The position numbers and the translations under genes were made by a program. Of a DNA stretch of 64,000 nucleotides, positions 9,584 to 18,463 are shown piece by piece. The notes beneath the pieces were generated by a model. It did not search any database, was not told where the DNA came from, and was given only the letters and a program-made list of their open reading frames with translations. Every line of letters starts with the position of its first letter. The stretch's first letter is position 1. Source of the DNA: an uncultured Clostridia bacterium (GTDB taxonomy: Bacteria; Bacillota; Clostridia; Christensenellales; Borkfalkiaceae); assembly GCA_947624005.1 (NCBI GenBank), contig CANQHV010000002.1, positions 124,001 to 188,000 of the forward strand, written 5' to 3'.

Positions 9584-11665
9584 ATGCAGCTGCAACACTC
9601 GGCAAAATTCAATAAAATGACGCTTATGAAAGCCATCGTTGCCCTTGTGGTCATTGTCGCCGTGCTTATTGTGGGAGCGGTAACGGTCTGGTTTTCGGCG
9701 CGAACGGCGGCTTTTAACGGTTCGCTCGAAATTTACGGCGGTTGGGTCGAAAATCTTTCCGACGAAGTTTCCGCCCGCGCAGGCGACGACGCGCCCGACA
9801 GTTCGGTTTCGACTTCCCGCGCCGAAAGCCTTTTCGCGGGTCAGTACGGCGGTTTCGACGGCGTTGCTTTGATAAGCGCGACGGGCAGGGTGGTGTACGC
9901 TTCCGAAATCAACGAAGAAAGGCTTTCTTCCGACGATTTGCCGTCTGACGGCTCGACAACCGTTCTCAAAAAGATAAACGGCGTCGATTACGCCGTTTCG
10001 CTCACCAAACTCAACGACGACCTGTACATCGCGGGCTACATTGACTATTCCGACACCGCCGCCGCGCTTAATTCGCTTAAAACCGAGCTTATAGTCGTAT
10101 ATTGCGCCTCGATAGCGGTTATAATCGGCGTTTTCGTGGCTTACGTCATTCTGACGGGTCTTAACGAACGCGGTCACCGCTACGAATACAAACTCGTAAC
10201 CGACAGCGAGGGTCGCATTTTAAAGGCGAACGCCAAATTCAAAGAAGATTTCCCGCAGACGTTCAGATTTTTCGACAACGTTTCGCGGTTTGACGAAGAT
10301 AAATTAAGCGCGATGCGCCTTGCGGCGTTCGAAGAGGACCAATTTATCGCCGCGGCGACGAAAAAACTTCCCAACGGCAAAATCAAGTTTGCGGCAAGCA
10401 GTCTTGATATGCCTTACAACGCGCAGGCGACCAAACCCCGCGACATAATGCGCGAGGCGTACATTTCGCTTCTTCCGCACGGCAAACCGTTTTTAATGGG
10501 TAAAATTTTCCTTACCGACCTGCAAACAATCAAAGATATGTTCGGGCGCGAGTTCGCCGAAACCGTCCACGACATAATTTACGATAAAGTCGCGCACTAT
10601 TTTGATTACGTTTACGACCTCGAAACGACGGACATAGGCGTTTTGGTGCCCGACGGCAAAAAATTCACCGAAATAGTGCAGGATATGCGCGAAATCGTAG
10701 ATAGCTTCAACGAGTACATAAAGGTCGAAAACAACGTAGTCAAAGTCAACGTCAAATGCGGTTTTTCGGTTTGCGACAATTCTATGGAACAGCGCAATTT
10801 CGAGTATGCAATGCTTGCTACCGAGGCGGCGTTAAAGCGCGCAACCGAAGACAAAATGAAAGATTTCTACACTTTCCACGGTTCCGAAATCAAGCAGTAC
10901 GACAAATATTTCGTCAACTACGACATACGTCAGATGCTCGCCGAAAACCGTTTCGAAATGGAGTATCAGCCGCAGTACGGCATAAAAGAAAACCGCGTCG
11001 TCGGGTTCGAAGCTTTGTTCCGCGTCAAAAAATCGGCGCATATGCAGGTCAATATCTTCGAACTTATCACCTATGCCGAACGTAGCGGCAATATGATGCT
11101 TTTGGGCGACTTTATTTTCGAAACGTCAATGCGCTTTGCAAAACGTCTTGAAGGTAAAAACGTGCAAGTTTCGGTAAACGTTTCGCCCATACAGCTAATG
11201 CAGGCGGGTTTTTGCGACAATTTCCTCGAAATTTTCAACCGCAACGAACTTCAACCGGGCAGTATCTGCGTCGAAATAACCGAATCTTTCCTCGTCCAGA
11301 ACTTCGACGACGCGGTTAAAAAGCTCAACGTTTTGCGCGAACACGGCATCGAAATTCACCTCGACGACTTCGGCACGCGCTATTCGTCGCTGTTATATCT
11401 CAAAAAATTGCCCGTTTCGGTCATAAAAATCGACCGCGAATTTGTTCTCGAAGTCCACAAAGACGGTATCGACCGCGCCATAATCGAAATGGTTATAAAC
11501 ATATGCAAAACCCAACATTTTTCAAGCATAGCCGAGGGCGTCGAAACAAAAGAAGACTTCGAAATTCTTAAAAATATGGGCGTGGACATAATTCAGGGCT
11601 ACCTTATCGGCAGGTCGATGCCGTCGGACCAAGCCGTGCGCTTTGCTTCCGAATTTAAAATGTAA
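9584..11665 (+). CDS. Membrane EAL phosphodiesterase with decayed GGDEF domain
   Basis: 693 residues. A membrane helix near 15-33 and another near 165-188 flank a small extracytoplasmic domain. Then comes a GGDEF-like fold (about 290-425) in which the active-site motif is replaced by TDIGVLVPDG, so no cyclase activity is expected. The EAL domain (about 445-693) looks complete: FEALFR (Glu476), VNVSP, EITES, LDDFGTRYSSL, KID and AEGVE, the residues that bind two metals and cut c-di-GMP. It lies 21 nt after the hybrid kinase and probably shares its transcript. The degenerate GGDEF may serve as a GTP sensor, as known in other EAL proteins; that is inference. Confidence 0.9.
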   Translation: MQLQHSAKFNKMTLMKAIVALVVIVAVLIVGAVTVWFSARTAAFNGSLEIYGGWVENLSDEVSARAGDDAPDSSVSTSRAESLFAGQYGGFDGVALISATGRVVYASEINEERLSSDDLPSDGSTTVLKKINGVDYAVSLTKLNDDLYIAGYIDYSDTAAALNSLKTELIVVYCASIAVIIGVFVAYVILTGLNERGHRYEYKLVTDSEGRILKANAKFKEDFPQTFRFFDNVSRFDEDKLSAMRLAAFEEDQFIAAATKKLPNGKIKFAASSLDMPYNAQATKPRDIMREAYISLLPHGKPFLMGKIFLTDLQTIKDMFGREFAETVHDIIYDKVAHYFDYVYDLETTDIGVLVPDGKKFTEIVQDMREIVDSFNEYIKVENNVVKVNVKCGFSVCDNSMEQRNFEYAMLATEAALKRATEDKMKDFYTFHGSEIKQYDKYFVNYDIRQMLAENRFEMEYQPQYGIKENRVVGFEALFRVKKSAHMQVNIFELITYAERSGNMMLLGDFIFETSMRFAKRLEGKNVQVSVNVSPIQLMQAGFCDNFLEIFNRNELQPGSICVEITESFLVQNFDDAVKKLNVLREHGIEIHLDDFGTRYSSLLYLKKLPVSVIKIDREFVLEVHKDGIDRAIIEMVINICKTQHFSSIAEGVETKEDFEILKNMGVDIIQGYLIGRSMPSDQAVRFASEFKM

Positions 11666-11670
11666 CCCGC

Positions 11671-11760
11671 GCGAAAAACCGCGAAACTGCACGAAACTGC
11701 GCGAAACTGCGCGCCCGCATTCAGCCCGCCGCGCCCCGCGCCGCAAAAAGCACAAAAGCG
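11671..11760 (+). repeat. Short tandem GCGCGAAACTG repeats and C-rich tract
   Basis: Between the two EAL genes the motif CGCGAAACTG occurs about three times in a row (11684-11712), followed by a strand-biased C-rich run full of GCCCGC and CCGCGCC. There is no reading frame and no clear hairpin with a U-tract. Confidence 0.5.
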
Positions 11761-11781
11761 CCCCAAAGCGCTTGCAAATCG

Positions 11782-11810
11782 TTGGAATACAGCAAGATAT
11801 TATATATAAT
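11782..11810 (+). promoter_or_regulatory. Promoter of the second EAL gene
   Basis: TTGGAA (11782-11787), a 17-nt spacer and TATAAT (11805-11810), followed by a strong ribosome-binding site, CGGAGGA, before the ATG at 11837. The gene is therefore likely transcribed separately from the kinase group. Confidence 0.65.
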
Positions 11811-11836
11811 ATTGTATAAATAAACGGAGGAACGCT

Positions 11837-13231
11837 ATGTACTTGCAGACGTTGGCTCTCAAACCCGGTGTTTCTATATTTCTGACAATTTTAATATTAC
11901 TTTTAAGCGGAGCCGCTATATTTTTCCTGTTTCTCGGCGTGCGCAAGGACAGGGCGCGTTACATAAGCGGCAAGTTAAAGACGGGAACCCTCGATAAAGA
12001 GGGTTTTGACGAATATCTTAAAAAGCGTTTCGCCTCGGCTACAAAGCACACTCATTTTACCGTGTTTTACGTCGAAATCAACGATGCAAAGCCCTTGCAG
12101 GATTCGTTCGGCTTAAAGCAATACCAAAACGCCGTGGCTACGCTCGAAGACAGATTTTACAAGCTTTTCCCGCGCGGCTCGCGTATCTGCCGTTACGAAT
12201 ACGACGCGCTTGTTATATTCTGCGACGAAGATTTGGGCAAAAAAGAGGTGTCGGACATAGCCTCGTTTGCGCTTGTCGAGGGTCATAAGCCGATAGGTCT
12301 TGTCACCCGCGTGCGCGTCGAACTCGACTTGAATATGGGCATAGCCTCGTTCAGCGCGTTCAACGCCGAGTACGAAGGGTTCAAGCAAAGTCTGCAACTC
12401 GCCCTTGCCACGTCCAAAAGGAGCGGGCTTAACAAGTTCACAATTTATTCGTCCGACCTTATGGGCAGCGACACAGAAGAATACCAGTACTATCAGGAAA
12501 TCAAGTCCGCAATCGAGGCGGAAGAGTTCACGTTGTACTATCAGCCCATTGTAGACCTGCAAACAAGCAAGCCCGTCGGGTACGAAACGCTTTTGCGTTG
12601 GAATCACAAGACGTTGGGCGTACTTTCGCCCGCGAAATTCCTTACTATTATAGAACAGTCGGGCGACATAAATTGGGTCGGAACGTGGGCGTTCGAAAAA
12701 ATGGTTTCGACATACGCTTCGCACCGCGAAACGAATATTTCAAACGGCATAGTCTTTTCAATGAACCTTTCGCCCAAACAGCTTATGAACCCCAAGCTTG
12801 TAGACGATTTCCGCCGTATTCTGCATAAATACCGCGTAGACCCCTCCGAAATCTGCCTCGAAATCGTCGAGTTTGCAATGTTCGACAAGGTTCCGCAGGT
12901 CAAAGACAACATACAGCACTTAACGCAAAGCGGCTTTAAAATGGCAATCGACGACTTCGGGCTTGAAATGAGTTCGCTTAAAATGCTCGAAAATTTGCAG
13001 GTTGACTACGTCAAGCTTGACAAATCGTTTGTGGACCAGTCGCAGGACGACTTCCTTATCGGCGGCGTTGTGGATACTCTTGTCGGCTTTGCCGAGCAGA
13101 AAAATTTCAGAATCGTCGCAGAGGGCGTAGAGGACGACGTGACGTTGGAATTTTTAAAGGAACGCAAAATACACTGCGGACAGGGCTATTTCTTCGGCAA
13201 ACCTCAACCGCCCGAAGAATACAACCTTTAA
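11837..13231 (+). CDS. EAL-domain phosphodiesterase with decayed GGDEF domain
   Basis: 464 residues: one N-terminal membrane helix (about 12-33), a GGDEF-like domain (about 65-210) and an EAL domain (about 220-464). In the first domain the catalytic GGDEF is replaced by YEYDAL, so it should not make c-di-GMP. The EAL motif itself reads YETLLR (Glu250), with MNLSP, EIVEF, IDDFG, KLDKSF and AEGVE, so all metal and catalytic positions known for active enzymes appear to be present. It is the third predicted c-di-GMP-degrading protein in this block. An EAL protein can also act as a receptor, so activity is probable, not certain. Confidence 0.88.
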   Translation: MYLQTLALKPGVSIFLTILILLLSGAAIFFLFLGVRKDRARYISGKLKTGTLDKEGFDEYLKKRFASATKHTHFTVFYVEINDAKPLQDSFGLKQYQNAVATLEDRFYKLFPRGSRICRYEYDALVIFCDEDLGKKEVSDIASFALVEGHKPIGLVTRVRVELDLNMGIASFSAFNAEYEGFKQSLQLALATSKRSGLNKFTIYSSDLMGSDTEEYQYYQEIKSAIEAEEFTLYYQPIVDLQTSKPVGYETLLRWNHKTLGVLSPAKFLTIIEQSGDINWVGTWAFEKMVSTYASHRETNISNGIVFSMNLSPKQLMNPKLVDDFRRILHKYRVDPSEICLEIVEFAMFDKVPQVKDNIQHLTQSGFKMAIDDFGLEMSSLKMLENLQVDYVKLDKSFVDQSQDDFLIGGVVDTLVGFAEQKNFRIVAEGVEDDVTLEFLKERKIHCGQGYFFGKPQPPEEYNL

Positions 13232-13238
13232 TTCCCTT

Positions 13239-13312
13239 AAACCTTACGGCGCGCCGCGCGCACCGCGCGCGGCGCGCCCATAGAAAAAGTTATAAATTTT
13301 GCGTAAGGTTTA
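13239..13312 (+). other. Nested GC-rich hairpin
   Basis: A perfect 14-bp stem of only G and C with loop ACC (13248-13278) sits inside an outer pairing of AAACCTTACG (13239-13248) with CGTAAGGTTT (13302-13311). It follows the EAL gene by about 10 nt. There is no U-tract right after the stem, so it may be a structured RNA element, a barrier or an atypical terminator. Confidence 0.5.
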
Positions 13313-13388
13313 CCCTTGCCCGCAAACGGCATACAATGTTAATAACTCACTTTTTTTGAAAAACAGTAAACTTTTTTTATAAATTCTC

Positions 13389-13417
13389 TTGACAATAAAA
13401 ACCGTCGGTATTAAAAT
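13389..13417 (+). promoter_or_regulatory. Promoter at the head of the surface-protein locus
   Basis: TTGACA (13389-13394), a 17-nt spacer and TAAAAT (13412-13417), 47 nt before the ATG at 13465, which has AACAGGGG as ribosome-binding site. Confidence 0.75.
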
Positions 13418-13464
13418 AACTATGTATATAAGTATAACTACACAACGGTAACAGGGGTTTAGCT

Positions 13465-14247
13465 ATGAAATGGTTTAAGCGCCTAAAAATGATGCGCATT
13501 TCGAAATACGCCATAATCATTTGTCTGTTACTTGCGATTATATTTGCGGGCTTCACCGTATACGGCGCGCGGACGGGTCGTTTCGTCGTTCACGTCGAAC
13601 AAGTCGAGGGCGTAGACCTCGCCGTGTATATGAAAGAAGATAAGTCCGATATGCGGCAATCGCTTGAAGTTGACCCTCTGTCGAATTGGACGGACTTCAC
13701 GTATAACAAACTTGTCGAACGCAGCGATACGCTTGTAAACGGTTTGGGCGTTAAAAACGACCAAAACTACGTGGGCGGCGTGTACAACAGGTATATGTGC
13801 TTTTCGTTTATGCTTGTAAACCGCGGGTCGAAGCCCCTCGACGTATTGTTCGAATTGGCTGTAACTCATAATAAAGACGGTCCCGACGGCGGCAACGCAA
13901 TAAACGCCGTCCGCGTAAGCATTATCGAGGGCGAAAACAGCTTCGAAAGCGGCAGAGTATTTGCAAAAGCCGAACAGACCACCGAAGACCATACCAAGGA
14001 AGAGGCGGAAGAGCTGTTAAAATACGAAAGTCACGACGGCAAGTACAGATACGTTCCTTACGAAACAAAGCCTTTTATTTCGGATACGCTTATATGCAGT
14101 GAAGAATATCTCGATTTAAAGGTCGGCGAAGAACGTAAGTATACTTTGGTATTATGGCTCGAAGGTCAGGATATCGAATGCGTTGACGACGTGTTCGAAG
14201 CCGAACTTATAATGGAACTCGATATCATAGGTATCGTAGGCAATTAA
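13465..14247 (+). CDS. Membrane-anchored TasA/camelysin-like surface protein
   Basis: 260 residues. A basic N-terminus and a hydrophobic segment (about 14-33) export it and may leave it as an anchor. The rest is a beta-rich, soluble-looking domain. The last third carries YTLVLWLEGQDIEC, closely matching the WLEGTDGDC motif of the next gene, so the two probably share a fold of the SipW-dependent TasA/camelysin type. It lacks the AWFT-type leader end of its neighbours. It is first in the locus behind its own promoter. The function is unknown; a fibre or fibre-anchor component is a guess. Confidence 0.6.
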   Translation: MKWFKRLKMMRISKYAIIICLLLAIIFAGFTVYGARTGRFVVHVEQVEGVDLAVYMKEDKSDMRQSLEVDPLSNWTDFTYNKLVERSDTLVNGLGVKNDQNYVGGVYNRYMCFSFMLVNRGSKPLDVLFELAVTHNKDGPDGGNAINAVRVSIIEGENSFESGRVFAKAEQTTEDHTKEEAEELLKYESHDGKYRYVPYETKPFISDTLICSEEYLDLKVGEERKYTLVLWLEGQDIECVDDVFEAELIMELDIIGIVGN

Positions 14248-14305
14248 GGTTTTAAACGGGGGAATCCGTTAAAATAATAAAAAAAATTTTTTTAAGGAGT
14301 AAAAC

Positions 14306-15295
14306 ATGAAAAAAGCAACAAGAAGACTCTTAGTCGCAATCTTTGCGCTTTGCGTCGCAGTAGCTGTTTCGGTTGGCGCAACCTTTGCATGGTTTACCAC
14401 TTCCGATACGGCAGAAATTGCGGGCATTTCGGGTCAGGTTACCTCTGGTGACGCTTCGCTTGAAATTAAGCTCGTAAATTCTGACGGTACCGAAATCGCC
14501 GGTCATGATTGGGGTTATAGCCTCGACTTGACGAATGACATCGCGGCTTTGACAAAGCTTAAATTCGACGCGGTTTCGTACAAAAATGAGGAAATGCAGA
14601 TAAAAACAGAAACAGCGGCTAAAAAAGTTACCATCGGTAACGCCGAGGACGCTACAAATGAAGGACAGTATGTTGACTTCTATCTTGCTATGCGTTCGGT
14701 AGGTAAACTTGACGTTTATCTCGGTGCCGCATCAAAGGTAGAGGAAAACGGCGAAAACAAGGACAAAGGTCCTATCTACGGTTGGGACGAGTTGGCGGAT
14801 AGTGTATATGGTACGGCTATGAGGAAAGGTGCTCCCATAGACGCCAAAGCAGAAAATGCGGTTCGCGTAGGTTTTCAAGCTGTAAACGACGCTTCGAGTT
14901 GGGAAGAGCCTGTAAAGGCGGGCGTTTGGGCGCCCAACGAGGCAGAGCTTAACGGCAAGCCCGTTGATAAAGATACAGGTGCAAATACCAGCGGACATGG
15001 TAAGGGTTTCTGGAAAGGCAATCTTGCACAAGATTACGAAACAAGAGTCAGCGGTGATGGTGTTTATACTTATCCTGCATATACCGGTATTGATTGCAAG
15101 GGTAAGGACGACGCTGGTTCGCTTGTAGTTCAGTTGTCTGAATTGTCGGGAAGCTATTATATGGCTTACCTACACGTTGCTATCTGGCTTGAAGGTACCG
15201 ACGGCGACTGCATGAACAATATTTTCAACGATAAGTTTAAGGTAAATCTCGAACTTGTTGCGAAAGTAAATACAGGTGCTGTTCCTGGGGGTTGA
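14306..15295 (+). CDS. Secreted protein with SipW-type leader (TasA/camelysin-like)
   Basis: 329 residues with an AAGGAGT ribosome-binding site. The leader (MKKATRRL, then a hydrophobic core, then GATFAWFTTSD at about 25-35) is the SipW-dependent type, in which cleavage occurs just before an aromatic segment that starts the mature TasA-like domain. The mature part contains the WLEGTDGDCMNNIF motif near its end, shared with the preceding gene. Codon use is more AT-rich than in the signalling block. A strong terminator follows and a signal-peptidase gene with its own promoter comes next. A role as major matrix or fibre subunit is inferred from these parallels. Confidence 0.7.
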   Translation: MKKATRRLLVAIFALCVAVAVSVGATFAWFTTSDTAEIAGISGQVTSGDASLEIKLVNSDGTEIAGHDWGYSLDLTNDIAALTKLKFDAVSYKNEEMQIKTETAAKKVTIGNAEDATNEGQYVDFYLAMRSVGKLDVYLGAASKVEENGENKDKGPIYGWDELADSVYGTAMRKGAPIDAKAENAVRVGFQAVNDASSWEEPVKAGVWAPNEAELNGKPVDKDTGANTSGHGKGFWKGNLAQDYETRVSGDGVYTYPAYTGIDCKGKDDAGSLVVQLSELSGSYYMAYLHVAIWLEGTDGDCMNNIFNDKFKVNLELVAKVNTGAVPGG

Positions 15296-15325
15296 TTTAC
15301 ATAGGACATTTATATAACGATTAAT

Positions 15326-15361
15326 AAAGGCGAGCCGTAAAGCTCGCCTTTAACTTTTTTT
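15326..15361 (+). terminator. Strong rho-independent terminator
   Basis: A perfect 10-bp stem AAAGGCGAGC/GCTCGCCTTT with a 6-nt loop, followed by AACTTTTTTTG, 30 nt after the SipW-leader protein gene. Confidence 0.92.
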
Positions 15362-15404
15362 GTTAAAAAACGTCAAATATATGCGTAATTTTTTCGTCAA
15401 ACTA

Positions 15405-15433
15405 TTGAAAATGAATTTTTGCTGTGCTATAAT
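15405..15433 (+). promoter_or_regulatory. Promoter of the first signal peptidase gene
   Basis: TTGAAA (15405-15410), a 17-nt spacer and TATAAT (15428-15433), with AGGAAG before the ATG at 15483. Confidence 0.75.
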
Positions 15434-15482
15434 AGTATGGTAGGCGGTGTATATACTCACCCACACAAAAGGAAGATTTTAA

Positions 15483-16676
15483 ATGGACGCAAATAAAAAG
15501 AAAAAGTTGGTTAAAGCAGGCAGTATTATAATCAACGTTTTAGTCGGCATAATTCTTGTGCTTGCAATAGCTTTAACGGTATATAATCTGTATTCCAAAA
15601 ACAATAACAAGGGCTATACGAATATCGCGGGCAAGTCTTATGTTACCGTTCAGACCACTTCGATGGCTTCCGACCTTAAAGACGGCGGCACTTACGATTT
15701 ATACGACTCGGACAACGATAAACATTCGGTAAAAGTTTCGGTCGGAAGTTTCGATAAAGGCGATATGCTCCGTATAAAACTTTTAAAGGGCGACGAAAAA
15801 AAGAATCTTAAAGTCGGCGACGTTGTTTCGTTTACTTTCAGACCCGAAGGTACGCAACGCGTTGCCCTTAACTCGCACCGCATTGTAGACGTAATCAATC
15901 ACTACGCCGCTGACGGTACAACCGTCGATTGGGTAGAGTATGTGACAAAAGGCGATAACAATCCCCGAAACGACAGCGAAACTTTAAGCTCGAACAACGA
16001 AGATACATATTACAGAATAGTGGGCGTTGTGCAGAAGAACGTAGGCGGCATAGGTAAAGTGTTTATGTTCTTCCAATCGTCCACGGGCTTTTTGTGCCTT
16101 GTGGTAATTCCGTCGTTTCTGATAGTGGCGTACTTCGCGTTTAACCTCATACGCGAAATTATGCGCCGCAAAGCCGTTCCCGAGGACGTTAAACGCGCTC
16201 GTATGGAGGCTGAAATTATTGAAAAACTCCGCGCCGAGGGCAAACTGAACGACGTAGCGGACAGCGCCGCCGAGGCGCAACCCGCGGAACCTGCGGAACC
16301 CACGCAAGTAGCGGAAAGCTCCGCCGCGACGACCGCCGAAGTTGTTGCGCCCGTCGAAGCTCCCGCCGAACCGTCCGCGGAAGTTGCCGAACCGCCCGCG
16401 GAAACCGCAGAGGCACAGCCCGCCGAATCTGCCGAGGCTACCGCCGAAGCTCAACCCGAGCAACCCGCCGCGACAAAGAGTGCGGCAAAAACCACGACCG
16501 CGAAGAGTACGGCAAAGAAGCCCGCGGCAAAAACTTCGACCGCGAAGAGCACGACGAAGAAGCCCGCGGCAAAAACTTCGACCGCGAAAAGCACGGCGAA
16601 AAAACCCGCGGCAAAAACTTCAACTGCAAAGACCACGGCGAAAAAGCCGACCGCTAAAAATACTACTGAAAAGTAA
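15483..16676 (+). CDS. SipW/ER-type signal peptidase with histone-H1-like tail
   Basis: 397 residues. A membrane helix (about 13-36) leads into an extracytoplasmic S26 domain with the nucleophile in TTSMAS (Ser60) and a histidine in place of the usual lysine (NSHRIV, His132), followed by TKGDNNPRND, the hallmark of SipW, archaeal and eukaryotic signal peptidases. A second helix (about 195-215) returns the chain to the cytoplasm. The cytoplasmic tail of some 170 residues is unusual: first Ala/Pro/Glu-rich, then Lys/Ala/Thr-rich with a 14-residue repeat (KSTAKKPAAKTSTA type) encoded by 42-bp tandem units. It probably cleaves the SipW-type leaders encoded nearby. The tail could bind a polyanion or be a variable linker; this is unknown. 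Confidence 0.82.
   Translation: MDANKKKKLVKAGSIIINVLVGIILVLAIALTVYNLYSKNNNKGYTNIAGKSYVTVQTTSMASDLKDGGTYDLYDSDNDKHSVKVSVGSFDKGDMLRIKLLKGDEKKNLKVGDVVSFTFRPEGTQRVALNSHRIVDVINHYAADGTTVDWVEYVTKGDNNPRNDSETLSSNNEDTYYRIVGVVQKNVGGIGKVFMFFQSSTGFLCLVVIPSFLIVAYFAFNLIREIMRRKAVPEDVKRARMEAEIIEKLRAEGKLNDVADSAAEAQPAEPAEPTQVAESSAATTAEVVAPVEAPAEPSAEVAEPPAETAEAQPAESAEATAEAQPEQPAATKSAAKTTTAKSTAKKPAAKTSTAKSTTKKPAAKTSTAKSTAKKPAAKTSTAKTTAKKPTAKNTTEK
16503..16670 (+). repeat. Four 42-bp tandem repeats in the signal peptidase tail
   Basis: Units start at 16503, 16545, 16587 and 16629, each 42 bp (14 codons), with the first three nearly identical and the fourth diverged. They encode the Lys/Ala/Thr/Pro-rich tail. Such in-frame repeats can change number by slippage or recombination without breaking the frame. 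Confidence 0.9.
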
Positions 16677-16774
16677 TTATAAGCGAGCCGCGCAAGCGGT
16701 AACTCATTCAATGGGCTTAAATACTTGTAACTGACCCGCGCAAGCGGAAAACGCTATTGTTTTGAGGAATCTTT

Positions 16775-18334
16775 ATGGGGGAATTTTCTCAATTTTACAT
16801 AGACTTTTTATGGACGTTGTTGCAAAACATATGGGGCTTTATCAAGTCGATTGGGCTTGCCTTTTATAAGTTTTTCATCGGCGACGTAATAAACTATTTC
16901 AAGACCCTCGGCGACGCCGTGCAGGACTTTGACGTGTTGGGTTGGATTTGCCTTATCGTCATTGCCGCCGTAAACGCCGTGCTGGTGTTTTTCCTCGTGT
17001 ACAGGTTGGTACAGCTTTTACGCAGATACATAATTTACAGAGGGAAAGAGGTCGAAAAAGACAAGTTGCAGGAAGAGGTGGCGCGGCTTAAAGAGCAAGC
17101 CGACCAGTTGGTTCGCGAAAAAAGTCAGATTTTTGCCCTTAAAATGGGCGTAGACGGCAAGTACGAACTGCCGTCGTCCGAAAGCGCGAACCCCGACGAC
17201 GAAGAAAAAAAGCAAGAGGGCGGAGCGTTCGGCGCAAGCCGCTTTACAAAGCTTATAAACCTCGACGAAAAATACGCGCGCGAACCCAATGTAATTTACA
17301 TGGACGAAAAGGATATGCTTTCGCTCGATCAAATTGTCGAACGCTTCCGAAACTTCGCCGCTTCGCAACTTAAACTTTATTACACGGTAAACACAATACG
17401 TTTGTTTTTTGCGGGACTTGCGACTTCGCACCTTTTGATTCTCGAAGGTATTTCTGGTACAGGTAAAACGAGCTTGCCGTATGCGATGGGTAAATTCTTC
17501 AACCACAGCACCGCAATTTGCTCGGTTCAGCCGTCGTGGCGTGACCGCGCCGAACTTATAGGTTACTACAACGAGTTCACCAAAAAGTTCAACGAAACCG
17601 ACTTTTTGACGTGCTTGTACGAAACGACCTTGCGCGAAGACCCCGATTTTATCGTCCTCGACGAAATGAACCTCGCGCGTATCGAGTACTATTTCGCGGA
17701 CTTTTTGTCCATTATGGAAATGCCCGACACAAGCGAGTGGAAAATCGACCTTATCGCCGCGCCCTCGCCTACCGACCCCAAAAACGTTGTTTACGGCAAA
17801 CTGCTTGTGCCGCAAAACGTATGGTTTATAGGTACCGCGAACAACGACGACTCGACGTTTACGATAACCGATAAGGTTTACGACCGTGCGATTTCGCTGG
17901 GACTTAACGAAAGGGCAAGTTACTTCGACGCGCCAATTACCGAAAGTTATAACTGTTCGTATTCGTACCTCGAAACGCTGTTTGAACACGCGCGGCAGGA
18001 ATTTAAAATTTCCGAAGAAAACGAGGCGAAAATCAAAGAACTTGATAACTTTATTCGCGAAAAGTTCAAAATTTCGTTCGGTAACCGTATTATGAAACAG
18101 CTTCGGCTGTTTGTGCCCGCGTTTATGGCGTGCGGCGGTTCGGAAGTCGGCGGCATAGACTTTATCGTCCAAAGCAAAATTTTGCGCAAATTCAACGCGC
18201 TTAATCTGCCGTTCCTTATGAAAGAGCTTAACGAACTTATCACGTATTTCGACAAGCATTTTGGCAAGGGGAATATGGCAATCTGCATAGCGTACGTGCA
18301 GGAACTTATAAAAATGAACGGCGGCGTAAACTGA
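16775..18334 (+). CDS. Membrane-anchored McrB-like AAA+ ATPase
   Basis: 519 residues. Hydrophobic stretches at about 10-45 and 55-85 make a membrane anchor, then a coiled coil (about 90-115) leads to an AAA+ domain of the McrB branch: Walker A GISGTGKTS (Lys231), Walker B IVLDEMN (Asp296-Glu297), sensor-1 region GTANNDDSTFTITDKVYDRA. McrB proteins normally are soluble GTPases that drive the McrC nuclease; here the ATPase is fixed to the membrane and lies among protein-export genes. It has a GAGGAAT ribosome-binding site and is followed by a gene for a likely partner. I infer a remodelling or assembly role at the membrane rather than DNA restriction, but neither is shown. Confidence 0.78.
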   Translation: MGEFSQFYIDFLWTLLQNIWGFIKSIGLAFYKFFIGDVINYFKTLGDAVQDFDVLGWICLIVIAAVNAVLVFFLVYRLVQLLRRYIIYRGKEVEKDKLQEEVARLKEQADQLVREKSQIFALKMGVDGKYELPSSESANPDDEEKKQEGGAFGASRFTKLINLDEKYAREPNVIYMDEKDMLSLDQIVERFRNFAASQLKLYYTVNTIRLFFAGLATSHLLILEGISGTGKTSLPYAMGKFFNHSTAICSVQPSWRDRAELIGYYNEFTKKFNETDFLTCLYETTLREDPDFIVLDEMNLARIEYYFADFLSIMEMPDTSEWKIDLIAAPSPTDPKNVVYGKLLVPQNVWFIGTANNDDSTFTITDKVYDRAISLGLNERASYFDAPITESYNCSYSYLETLFEHARQEFKISEENEAKIKELDNFIREKFKISFGNRIMKQLRLFVPAFMACGGSEVGGIDFIVQSKILRKFNALNLPFLMKELNELITYFDKHFGKGNMAICIAYVQELIKMNGGVN

Positions 18335-18463
18335 TTTAAGCCGCGCACACTTACGGCGGCGTATTTTTGCGCCGCTGTAATACATAAGGCGTTTTCGCCT
18401 GAATTACGGGCGTTTGCGCCGAAAAAAGGCGTTTTGCGGGTCGCGCCGCAAGGGGGAAGCTAA
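18335..18463 (+). other. Short intergenic region with GGCG hairpins
   Basis: Three small GC-rich inverted repeats (ACGGCGGCG...CGCCGCTG, AAGGCGTTTTCGCC, GGCGTTTGCGCC) lie between the ATPase and its partner gene. None has a U-tract, so read-through transcription is likely. Confidence 0.4.

Noticed and set aside
17018..18385. 455-codon open frame opposite the McrB-like ATPase gene
   Set aside because: It is a shadow caused by strong codon bias of the real gene; its composition is very rich in Arg, Val and Phe and it has no ribosome-binding site.
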